Below, piece after piece: positions 1 through 10,352 of a stretch of 64,000 bases of DNA (position 1 is its first letter; every line of letters starts with the position of its first letter). Where the stretch lies: the NCBI RefSeq assembly GCF_040412425.1, contig NC_089763.1, forward strand, positions 52,192,587 to 52,256,586, read 5' to 3'. Below the pieces are notes generated by a model. The model searched no databases and was not told the DNA's origin. It saw only the letters and a program-made list of their open reading frames with translations. Both the position numbers and the translations under genes were made by a program. The stretch is from Macrobrachium rosenbergii (taxonomy: Eukaryota; Arthropoda; Malacostraca; Decapoda; Palaemonidae).

Positions 1-1317
1 ACTGAAGGAAGGGGCTGTCTGGTTCATCTCTACTGAACTTCGTCTTCTAATCAAAGGAAAAAAGGGGCTGTGAAACGCCTTTTGCTGATGACCATGCGGA
101 CTCGCAGAGAAATGAGTGAACTTGTAGATCCACGTGCAGAATCGCAGACTAGCTGCCAACTCTGTGGACTCTAAGACAGCTGTGAGGACACATCGATATC
201 CATGCAGACTCGGCATTACTGAACTCGATAACGCCTTGCTCGGACTTCAATGACACCTTTGTACAGAACGAAAACATGTGCAGAACTGTTCGTGGTGGAA
301 AATAACATCAGTTATGAAAGGCTTGAAGAATTCCATAACCACAAAAGCCTTGGCACCATGAGCTGAGTGAAAGTTTAGCATTCAGCAGTGGCATCCGAGC
401 ACTAGAAAAATATTGTCAAGCACTCTAGAACAAGTGCTGGGTGCTCGGTAGACGGTGCCATGTGCCAGGAGCTTGGGAGAGGACCCAGGTGTTCAGGAAT
501 TGGAGCCGCACAGGAAAGCAGGTCTGAGAAGTTGCAAGGTGCTTCTCTCCTGTTTGGAGCCCAATTAAAGTCGTTCAACAAAGAGCGAAACTGCAGTTGG
601 ACATGAGAGGCCAGCTTCCTTATCACTGACAGGTAGTGGAGTATGGCAATCATCAACACGAATATCTTTAGTGGCTGGGAAGAACTTTACAGCATTTTCA
701 GTCTTTGACAGAAACCTTGGAATGGACGAAAACTGGAGGACAAGTTCATATAAAGACTGTCCAATCAGGCTAACATCTTGGTGGGCACCAAAGTCCAGAG
801 TAGGCTAACCCCTAAGGTCCCAAGCAAGGAGGGGAAAAGGGGCTAGAATTCGGACCGTCTGAAAGCGGCAATGATCCTATGGCAAACAGAAAACCTGAAA
901 TTCCAAGAGATGAGACTGAAACTCCAAAGGAGGACTCTAGACAGTGCTCTTGCTATCATCCAAGGAAAACAGGGCTTCCAATAAACTTGACAAGAAGGCC
1001 TAGATCCATCTAGGCTCTAGAGGGAGGAAAGACAAAAGACACTTGTCTTGCTCCTTTAAACAAAAGCCCAGTTTCAATCTGGAAAGACTTCTAGGAAAGA
1101 ACCAAAGGAGGAAGTTTCCACCAACAAGCTTAAAAACTCAGACACAGATGTCCTTGTCATGGGGTAGACTTGGTCCCTCTGTAATCGGAACTGGCACACA
1201 AGGCAGAACAACAGCATGTTCTTAAGAAGTCAGGCGCCGAGCCAAAGAGGAACTGGCACCGGATGCCTGACAGCTGGCACCAAACAGACAGGTGAACAAT
1301 TGGATGCTGCGCACTCA

Positions 1318-1545
1318 GATCCCACTGGGAGCTTGGATCCCTCAGATCCCACTGGATGCTTGGATCCCTCGGATCACACTGGATGCTTGGATCCCTCAAA
1401 TCCCACTGGACATTTGGATCCCTCAGATCCCACTGGACGCTTGGATCCCTCGGATAACACTGAGAGCTCCAATCCCTCAGATCCCACTAGGTGCTTGGAT
1501 GTCTCTACAAACTTGGATCCCAAAGGACACTTGGATCCCACTGGG
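1318..1545. repeat. 27-bp minisatellite
   Basis: GGATCC boxes recur at 1335, 1362, 1389 and 1416, a strict 27-bp period that then decays. The unit is a multiple of three, so it stays open as a nine-residue repeat (roughly D-P-T-G-C-L-D-P-S) in a 145-codon plus-strand frame. I regard that frame as a by-product of the repeat, not a gene. Confidence 0.85.
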
Positions 1546-2674
1546 CTCTCCCGGGCGCCCAGTAGATGGCATCAGATTGGAAGAATGTTTGGCAACAATT
1601 ACTGGTGCTCCACAACTGGAAGATATGTCTCTTCAAAGGCCAAGATACACTGAAAAGCACCTTCAACATCACTTGTCTACACTGGGATTCATATCTGTCC
1701 ACACTGGGATCCCAAAAAAACTCCGTTGGTGCCTCTTGTCCACACTGGGATCCGTAACACTAGAGGACAAAGAAAGCACATCCCTATGGATGCCTTTCCA
1801 ATGGCTATCCGTCGGGACCTGCGGACAGCAGGATTGACTGAGGAGTAACTACCTGGGGGCAAAACCCCCTTTGGACTCCCATGGACTGACAGTATGCCTC
1901 CTCCCAGGTTAGGGGAGTCTGACAGGGATTTGATTTAGGAAATCCAATAAGGCCGATAAGCCACATCCTCCACTATACATCCAGTAAGATGCCTTTCCAG
2001 TGGCTGTCTGTCAATACCTGGGACTGGCAACAGGCTCAACTGAGTGGGAGACTACCTGTGTGTAACCCTCTGACCTCCCTTGGACTTCCAGTATGCCTCC
2101 TCCCAGGTTTAGGGGAGTTTGACAGGGACTTTCTGTCTAAGAGCATTGGAGGACGAGTAGAAACCTCCTCCACTGCACAATACTTCACCATTACAAGGTT
2201 AACTTCTGTTAAACCAGACACAAGACTGGCAATAGCATGGAAAGGAAGTGATGGAGCCAGGCACGGGAGCAAGTAGAAAAAATTAGAGGGCTAGTAGCAG
2301 GAGAGAAAAATTGGATGTGGGAAGAGTAGGCGCCAGACGATCAGGAGCTGGTGCCGGGCGCTGGGTGCTCCCAGGTTGTAGATGGCACCAGGCAACTGGG
2401 CGTCAAGCAAGCTAATAGCTTGTAAGTTAAGAAATCATGAACTGGTGAGTGCTCCTGGCGTTCGGAGCCGATTCTCAGCTGTCAAGAAAGTCAATTCTTC
2501 CATAAGCCCAGAACAACCAAAATAAGCACAACTTCTCTCCTTGCTATGTTCTGCCCTTACACTTTTTCAGTACTCTGCAAAGGAAAGTGTAATAAGACAA
2601 ATCTCAACTCCTAATAATGTTTGTTAGGAGTTGAGATTTGCAGATACATAAGTTTCATTACCGAAAATATCGGT

Positions 2675-2868
2675 CCTGTAGCGAACGCAATATTTGCGTT
2701 TTATTATGCTACTCGGCAAAGATGGTAGCGAATGCAATGTTTATGTTTTTATTACACTACTCAGAAAAGATGGTAGCGAATGCAATGTTTACGTTTTATT
2801 ATGCTACTCAGTACAGGTGGTAGTGAGTGCAATGTTTACATGTCTCATTACACTGCTCGTTGAAAAAT
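2675..2868. repeat. 47-48 bp tandem repeat, four units
   Basis: The box TAGCGAATGCAATGTTTA, with variants, starts at 2679, 2726, 2774 and 2821. It lies in the AT-rich part of the DIRS-like copy just inside its right ITR. Copy 2 has a different tandem repeat at the matching place (9100-9760). Confidence 0.8.
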
Positions 2869-3325
2869 CAACCATCCTTTGCCGATATTAAGTACTATAA
2901 CTTTGCTCTTTATGCTAGTCTGCCTAAGTTATCTCTACTCAGGCAAACGGCTATAGCCCAGCTATGCTAGGCTAAGTGGACAATGACTGCTTCTATATCA
3001 CTAGTAGCAGATTTTCTACTTACTAAGCAGAAATCAAGGAAGTCATTAATCAATTTGTGAAAAATGGTAAACTTGAATCAGATCTTAGTAACAAAATACT
3101 GATCCTGAAAGTATAGGGATGAAGGTCACTCAAAATCAGTGATAATACATCACTGAAATCCAGTTAGATAATTGGCAAATGATGAAAAAAGCTATCGCAA
3201 ATATCCAATGTTTACATCGAGGAAGACAGAAACAGAATGAGTTTATCTGCTAAGTCATTCCTAGTATTGCCGTTAGTGGGCGGCACTGGTCACCTGCACC
3301 AAACAATCGAAGCGTTACCGCAAAT

Positions 3326-3968
3326 TCATAAAAAGTTTTTACATTCATGTCATGATGTGACATACTGTACTATAATAAATGATGATCAATCTCAAAGGAG
3401 AAACTGAAACGACGATCTGTAAACGCTGGACAGTGCCTAACCCAGAGGTTTCCTCTCCAAAAAGTGCTAAAGTGATTGATAGGTTTGTAGATATAATGAC
3501 AAACAACGATCAGACAAAAGTATTTCAACAAAAACAAAAAGAAAACAAGTTGCAGTTGGGCAGAGAAATGCAGATATCTTCAGATGATGGTGACCTAAAG
3601 CAAATTGGAGTGAAGACCGACAAATGAGCAGGGCTTCCCACCCCCACCGTCAGCAGTTAACAACCTTGTCTGAAAGTTAAATGGCCATTCCAACTCACGT
3701 CTGCAAGCTAAATCCTATGTATAGCCCGAAGGTCTGTATTTATGTAGGAACAAACCGCATAACTACTGTATATAGAATGGCAACAAGGGGAATTCTGACA
3801 AGAGCTAAAACACTTGAAACACATCTGGTGGAGGACAGGTGTACTACACAATCATCCAGGCAGCCATTCAATCATCTCTTTTTTTTTTTAATGCTAACTC
3901 ACCTATCAGTGCAGAAATATAACCTATCTGTAAGTCATCCTAAATAGCATACAGTATTTCCAATTATT
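3326..3968. other. Spacer between the two DIRS-like copies, no supported gene
   Basis: AT-rich sequence with an 82-codon lysine-rich plus-strand frame (3379-3627) that has no domain I recognise and no clear splice context. I see nothing else here. Confidence 0.4.
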
Positions 3969-4004
3969 AAAAACATGACATTTTTATAATAAAATAAAGT
4001 TTTA

Positions 4005-4120
4005 TATATACTTACCAAGTAATTACATAGCTATAGTGTCCACTTTAACGTCAGCTTAGATTCAAAATTTTGCGGGTAATGCTTCAATATAATTTGCGCA
4101 GGTGATCAGCCCCCGTCCCT
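4005..4120. repeat. Left ITR of DIRS B
   Basis: Begins ACTTACCAAGTAATTACATA and is the reverse complement, with scattered differences, of 10040-10152. The match runs through the GATCAGCCC block. Confidence 0.8.
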
Positions 4121-4206
4121 TTAACGAAATACTGGAACGACCTTGCAAACAATTCTCATTCGTTTTATGCCTTATTTTCATCAGAGGGGAGGAGGGTGGG
4201 CTCCGA

Positions 4207-4300
4207 TTCCGTAATTACTTGGTAAGTATATATAAAACTTCATTTTATTATAAAAATGTCCTTTTTATATAAGTTACTTACCAAGTAATTACATAGCTGA
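4207..4300. repeat. Internal complementary region of DIRS B
   Basis: Reads as the complement of the left terminus followed directly by the complement of the right terminus: GTAATTACTTGGTAAG, an AT core, then CTTACCAAGTAATTAC. This is the arrangement known for Dictyostelium DIRS-1, where the ICR templates joining of the two ends. Confidence 0.75.
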
Positions 4301-4859
4301 ATCCCACATTGACAGGAGGTGGGATACATGAACATAGTATTCTACTCCAAAAACATTAAGTCATGTACAGTAATGAATTTGAAATAGAGAAGTTGCTAGC
4401 ATTGAATACAAAGCTTGTCATTCCTTATTAGTTAAGAGACCCTGCAGTATGAAACTGCAACTGGTTGACGCTCAACTTAACCTGTAATGGATTGGTGGTA
4501 GAGCCAAGGGTTGCCTCTACTTAAGTGGGAGCTTTGTAGTGAAGGAGTACTCCGATGGCCACCAAAGCATCAGTGGAAGTTATGCAGCTAAGGAGTTATC
4601 CAATAGCTAGCAAAACTTTAATAGGTTCCCTTGCCCTGAGCGTAGCACCAACTTAAAAAACAACCAGATACACTGTCACCTACACTGAGATAACACCACA
4701 ACCCATCCAGTGAGTGGTGGGTGCTCCAGGTAGTTTGTACCTCATGGCTCCTAAACACTCTATACCTCACCAGAAGGTGAAGAGATAATAGGAGAAAATC
4801 TAATGCTTCCTCCTGCCATACCATGCCTGTGTTACTGCAGAATTTACATGCTACTTAGC

Positions 4860-5220
4860 TGGCGCCAGTCTGGAGTTGGTGCCAGGCGAGCTGTGGAAGC
4901 TCACGGATTGGTATAAATATCGCTAGTGCCAGACTGTAGCTGGCGCCAGGTGAACTGGGTGCCAGCTGAGCTTCCGGGAGATCACAAAAGCCTTAACCTC
5001 TAAAGGTGGCGCCTGACTGTAGCTGGTGCCAAGCAAGCTGAGCACCAGAGGAGCCCGAAGCTCTGGGTGCTGAGGGTTCTATAGCTGGGGCCAGACTTGT
5101 AGCTGGTGCCAGGTGAGCTAGATGCCAGACAAGCTAGCAGCTCGAGGCTCTGGAAGCTCTAAAGCTGGTGACAGACTGTAGCTGGAGCCTGAAGAGCTGG
5201 GTGCCAGCAGAGCTAGAAGT
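4860..5220. repeat. GC-rich degenerate minisatellite
   Basis: Five or so imperfect units of 60-75 bp centred on CTGTAGCTGGCGCCAG-like boxes. Similar GGCGCC-rich boxes return near 5440-5480 and, in copy 1, at 2325-2410. Confidence 0.7.
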
Positions 5221-7934
5221 TCAGGTTTCACTTCTTAAGATAATGAGATGTGAAGGACGATTATACTTCCAGTAGGTCGATGCAGAATGGAAGTAATGGC
5301 CATATGTGCCTGTAAGACGTGAAGGACGATATACTCCTAGTAGGCTGATGCCAAATGAAAGTAAGGGACATATGTGCCTGAAAGCTGAAAGCTAAAGAAG
5401 TAGAGGCTGCTCAGATGACCTTAGCTTTCACTAAAAGAAGGCGCCAGGTTGTAGCTCGTGTCAAGCGAGCTGGACACCAGGCGAGTTAGGAATTCAGGAG
5501 CTGGATGGAGCTCCTGGAAGCCAAGGGAGAAAGAACAGATCCAGGTCTCGGACGGATCCTCGTTCTTGACTAAAATCAAAGGAAAAAAAATGAGGATAAC
5601 ACATCTCTTGCTTCCTAGCTGGGTGTGCAAAAGGCTTGTGAGGTCTTGGAGAAGATGAAAGATCCAGGTCTCTGTGCTTAACCAGAGATAAGCATAGATC
5701 GGTACCTCTTCAAGAAAAGCGAGAGAACCTAGATCTTCTCAGCAACAGAGGTAATCTGCAGCAGGGTCAGAGGTGTCTAAAAAGAAGAGGCAAAGAGTGT
5801 GAGACACCAGCTTTGGAAGACGACCACTAAATCTGGGAGACGCAGGAAGAGGGTGACTTCTGAATCTTGTAATAGCCTCTGCAACACGTCTTGAAGACTC
5901 TTTGGAAGAAAATCCTATGGAAAGTCTGGCGCCTGTCTGGGCAAGAGCAGACCTCCCCCCCTGGTAGTATCTCTGAAGCTAGGTTATCTGAGAAGACACA
6001 GTTTGGGGGAAAGATTTGAAGAGTCCACCAAGAACTGTAAGTAACTGGAAACTGAGCCTGAGAATGTTCAGCGCTTCCTTGATCATGTAGAGGGTTCCTT
6101 GAAAAGACAAACAGGTCCAAGGTTGGCTTGCTTCATACAATAAAGAGATTCTGACAACTCGGGATCAAAAGGCCATCATGGGAAGGACAAGCTTCTGACA
6201 GCCCAGTACATCCTCAAAGCTTAGTCTTTGAATAAATCAAATGACTAGACGACTTGATTGATATGTCAACAGAGGAAGAACTCTGCTGATTGGTCGAGAG
6301 GGAGCGCCGGATCCAGCTCCCTGCTTAAAAAGATGTGTTAGGACTGAAATCTAATCCAAACAGACTACCACAGAGCTAGGGTCGAGCAATACTAGAGCCG
6401 TAAGGGAAAATGCTTTAGCTCACCAGAGTATAAGTGAGGTTCCATTCTTCTTGGGAACCGAGTCCTGGATATCTTCCCAGTTCTTCAAATGGGCTCCTTT
6501 GACCAAGATCTGAGGTGCTGTAAAGACTAGAACTAAGCTCAGCACAGGAAGGAATTCCCTTGCACTAGTCATGTTCAGACAGCCACCACTGGAAATCCGA
6601 CTAAAGAAAACTGGGCTAAGAAACAACAGGGAGGTATCTGACTGTTTCCCTGTCCCAGTAAAGGTTCCTGTCAAGAGCCACTTAACCCCTTTTCTCCTAA
6701 GATAATGAAGAAGTCAGTTATCATGTACAGACTGACATAATGCCCAGACAAAAGGGGGAAGTTAAATGCAGGAAGAGCTAGTAATTGGGAGAGGGCGAAG
6801 CACAGATTCCCAATTGGGAAGCCCTGTCCTGAAAGGCGAAACTAAAAAACTAAAGTTTGGACAGGGTTCTGGAAGAGTGCTCCCTGCATATCCAAGCTCC
6901 TATCCAATCGCCCTAGAGAATGGGTGAAAGAACTATCTGGATCATCTCCCTCTTGACTTTCATCTACTGTCTACGAGAGAGAAATGAAGAACTGTGGTCA
7001 TGCAGCCCATCGTCAGAAGCCGAGTACAAGAAAAAGTGTCAAGCGCTCCAAAACTAGTGTCGAACAGCGTCACTTGGGAGCAAAAGCCTGTTGCAACTGT
7101 GTGAATCTCACAGAAGAGAGCACCAGAGATCTTCTAGAGAATACAAAACAAGAGTGGAAAACTCTTCCAAGTCTGTACATGACAGGGCATGAAAACAATA
7201 CAAGGGGCAGAGCCTCTGGTGCTGGGTGCTCTGACACTGGAAACTTGACACTAGACTTTTGGTGGATGGTATAACAGGCCCAGCAAATTACTACGTTGGT
7301 GCTGAATGGTCTCCAATAAAGCATAGGAGTGGACGAAACTGAAATAGACCACGTAGACAAGCGAAGAGGTAGTGCCTGTAGTCCCGAGTGTGGTGTTAGA
7401 TAACTGACAGCTAGCTTGAAACGGACAGGAGGACAAGCGGACATAGGACACAGGTGGACACGCAAACGTGAGCTCGGCCGCTGGGTGCTCAGATAGTAGT
7501 CGCTCAACCACTGTGCACTTGGACACAACCTCGGAGGCCACTGAGCACTCAGACACTAGGATACATGTGGACACTCAGAACTTGGGCTCTCGGAAGTTGA
7601 GAGCTCGGAACTCGGAACCTGGTAGCTCAGAACTCGGAACTCTGTAGTTTAGAACTTGGGTGCTCTCTGACTCTGCCTAGAATCAGAGAGAATGACGACA
7701 ACCAAAGATGCCCCAAAACTGGGAAATATATCTTTACAATGGCTGAGATAAATCCAAGAAAATGCCATTGGCATTATTAGTCTACACTGTGATCCATAAC
7801 TAACCACACTAGGATCCCGAAAGTGTCAATGACGCCTCTTGCCCACACTGGGATCCTTATCTTGTTCACACTGGGATCCGTAAACTGAAAAAACATCATC
7901 AGTGCCATTACAGCCAAGGCAAGCACAACTTTAT

Positions 7935-8256
7935 GGACACCTTTCCAATGGCAGTCCATCAAGACCTGCGGACAGGCCCGACTGAGGGGCAACTATCCGG
8001 GGCAAAACCCTTTCGGACTCACATGGACCATCAGTATGCCTCCTCACAGGTGCAGGGGAGTCTCACAGGGACTGGGTTTATGAGATCGGAGAGGGCCAGA
8101 TAAGCCCATCGAGACCCTGCGGACAACAGGCTCGACTGAAGGGTAATTACCGGGGGCAAAGCCCTTTCGGACTCACATGGACTGACAGTATGCCTCCTCC
8201 CAAGTGCAGGGGAGTCTGACAGGAACTGGGTTTATGAGATCTGAGAGGGCCAGATA
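7935..8256. repeat. ~151-bp tandem duplication in DIRS B
   Basis: Two successive units share CCTGCGGACA (7965 and 8116), a GGGGCAAA..CCTTTCGGACTCACATGGAC block and a final GAGAGGGCCAGATA. Copy 1 has only one such unit (1795-1965), so the duplication is specific to copy 2. Confidence 0.75.
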
Positions 8257-8257
8257 G

Positions 8258-8510
8258 TTACCTCCTGTCACTCGATGGGCCGGAGTTCAATTCCCCCGGC
8301 CGGCTGATGAAGAGTTAGAGGAATTTATTTCTGGTGATAGAAATTCATTTCTTGCTATAATGTGGTTCGGATTCCACAATAAGCTGTAGGTCCCATTGCT
8401 AAGTAACCAATTGGTTCTTAGCCATGTAAAATAAGCCTAATCCTTCGGGCCAGCCCTAGGAGAGCTGTTAATCAGCTCAGTGGTCTGGTAAAACTAAGAT
8501 ATACTTAACT
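8258..8510 (+). mobile_element. tRNA-derived SINE, copy 1 (5'-truncated head)
   Basis: A B-box-like GGAGTTCAATTCC is followed by a central domain (TTCTGGTGATAGAAATTC through GTGGTTCGGATTCCACAAT) and a tail block (CCTTCGGGCCAGCCC, GTTAATCAGCTCAGTGGTCT) ending in TAAGATATACTTAAC and a T-run. It matches the fuller copy at 58411-58688 through the central and tail domains. The A-box half is lost or badly diverged. The SINE interrupts DIRS B; copy 1 lacks it at the matching site near 1960. Confidence 0.85.
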
Positions 8511-9099
8511 TTTTTTCTACTACACATACAACAAGATGCTTTTCCAGTGGCTGTCTGCCAATACCTGGGACTGCAACAGGCTCGACTGAGGGGCAACAAC
8601 CTGTGTGAAACCACCCGACCTCCCTTGAACTTCCAGTCTGCCTCCTCCCAGGTGCAGGGGAGTCTGACGAGGACCTTCTGTCTAAGAGCATCGGGGGATG
8701 AGTAGTCACTTCCTCCACTGCACTACACTTCACTATAACAAGGTTAACCTTTGTTAACCAAGATACAAAACTGGCAAAGGTATGGAAAGGGAAGCAAGGG
8801 AGCCAGGTGTGGGAGCATGTGGTAAGACGGCTAGTAGGAGAAAATTGGTGCCAGGGCGCTAGCGCTGGCGCCAAATGCATGAAGGAGGGTGTTGGGGGCG
8901 AAGTTGGCGCCTGAGATCGTTGCCAGCAAGGTTCGTAGCATGAGCTGGTTCTTGGCTGTCGAGAACGTCAACTCGTAACCGCCAACAAAAACCCCCAATT
9001 CTCTCCTTACTACTTTCTGACTAGCACTTTGAGTTCTGCAAAGGTAGGTGTGATGGTTATGTCAAAAATTTATTTACCGGAAGTTCCAGGAAGCATAGG

Positions 9100-9760
9100 T
9101 CTGGTAAATAAATCATAACTGCAAAAGTTACAGGCTTAATGAAATGGCAAAATACCCAAGAACTACTTTCAAGGCAATTATCAATGGCCTGCGCAAAGCA
9201 TATGGCCCATAAACAAATCATAAATTGCCAAAATTATGGCCTATTGAAAGATAATAATGCAATGTCATAACATCTGAAAATTACTTTAAAGCAAAAACAT
9301 TATTGGTGTCTCGCCAGTAGCCTATGTCGGTAAACATTTCATAAATTGCAAAAGCTAATGCCTAATGAAAAGGGGTAACATATGCTGATTACTTTATAAT
9401 GGAATGCCGTAACATCCGAGAATTACTTTGAAGGCAAAACTATTATCTACGGCTCACTAGTATATTAAGGCCATAAAACAATTCGTAAATTGCAAAGGTT
9501 ATGGCCTAATGAAAAGCCTAACATACACCAATTATTTTATAATAGTGTCTAGACCAATTATGATACAGTATAATAGTGTCGTAACACAAAACTATTATCG
9601 GTGGCTCGCTAGTAGTTTATAGCTGGAAAACAATTCATAAATTGACAAAGTTATGCCTAATGAAATGTACAATTTACTTTTATAATGGAATGTTGTAACA
9701 TCTGAGAATTACTTTAAATGCAAAACTTTATCAGTGCCACCAGAAGCCTAACCAGTAAAC
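9100..9760. repeat. ~110-155 bp degenerate tandem repeat
   Basis: Five units carry AAACAATTCATAAATTGCAA-like boxes and TATGGCCTAATGAAA. They start near 9104, 9212, 9332, 9476 and 9629, with spacing growing from about 108 to 153 bp. Noncoding, AT-rich, just inside the right ITR. Confidence 0.75.
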
Positions 9761-10039
9761 AAACCAATGCAAATGGCGTTGTTTACTGGAGGCTTGATGA
9801 TGACTGAATCAACGTAAAACAAAATAAGAAAAAACTAAACCTGAAAGATTTCAGTCTGCAGCAGGGTCCTTGAAGGCTACAATATATGCATTCCAATGGT
9901 TGATTTAAAGAATCCTCCATCGGAATCCAGTAAAATAACCGAAAAATAATGAAAAAAGCTACCGCCAGACCAGGTGCTGCCACCAAAGACAGCAAGAAAC
10001 GAATTAGAACTGTTTGCTAGGTCGTTTCAATATTCCGTT

Positions 10040-10152
10040 AGTAAGATGGGCTGATCACCTACACAAACTATATTGAAGCGCTACCCACGAAATTTTGAAT
10101 CTAAGTTGCTGTTAAAGTGGAAACTATAGCTATGTAATTACTTGGTAAGTTT
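10040..10152. repeat. Right ITR of DIRS B
   Basis: Reverse complement of 4005-4120, ending CTATGTAATTACTTGGTAAG and then TTTCTTACATAAAA at the junction with flanking DNA. Confidence 0.8.
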
Positions 10153-10352
10153 CTTACATAAAACATAATTGTGTCCTTAAATTCTCTTACAGAAGTGATT
10201 CTTGATGAAAACATGAGATTATCCTCATAAAATAGATGAAACACAGGTTTCACATAACTGAAACTACTACATTTTTATATAGCTTTACAAAATGTATACT
10301 ACAGCATGGGAATCTGTAAACTTAAGAGTATGATGTAACTGAAATAACTTAC

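Larger units (their letters stand above)
1..3325 (-). mobile_element. Non-autonomous DIRS-like element, partial copy 1
   Basis: Blocks at about 1795-1965, 1985-2480 and 3255-3325 resemble 7930-8100, 8535-8990 and 10010-10090 of the next element in the same order and orientation, so this is the right-hand part of a second copy. The window edge cuts its left part, and its right ITR breaks off near 3325, before the terminal A-tract. I find no reverse transcriptase, RNase H or recombinase motifs, only short open frames made by tandem repeats and GC-rich spacer. Orientation is taken from copy 2. It is a decayed, non-coding relative mobilised, if ever, by coding DIRS elements. Confidence 0.55.
3969..10163 (-). 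mobile_element. Non-autonomous DIRS element B with both ITRs and ICR
   Basis: Inverted terminal repeats at about 4005-4120 and 10040-10152 bracket 6.2 kb. An ICR follows the left ITR at 4207-4300. The stretch 4300-4850 resembles the ICR-to-recombinase spacer of element D (22.95-23.45 kb), which fixes the coding strand as minus. After that, where the recombinase should begin, the sequence turns into GC-rich minisatellites and unrelated spacer. No RT, RNase H, methyltransferase-like or recombinase frame can be read. A SINE sits at 8258-8510. Flanks read AAAA on both sides without a longer target duplication. It looks like a large non-autonomous derivative that kept only the ends needed for circle formation and integration. 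Confidence 0.7.

Noticed and set aside
1043..2276. Short plus-strand frames as genes
   Set aside because: They arise from the 27-bp repeat and spacer of a DIRS derivative, lack domains, and are not conserved in the second copy at 7-9 kb.
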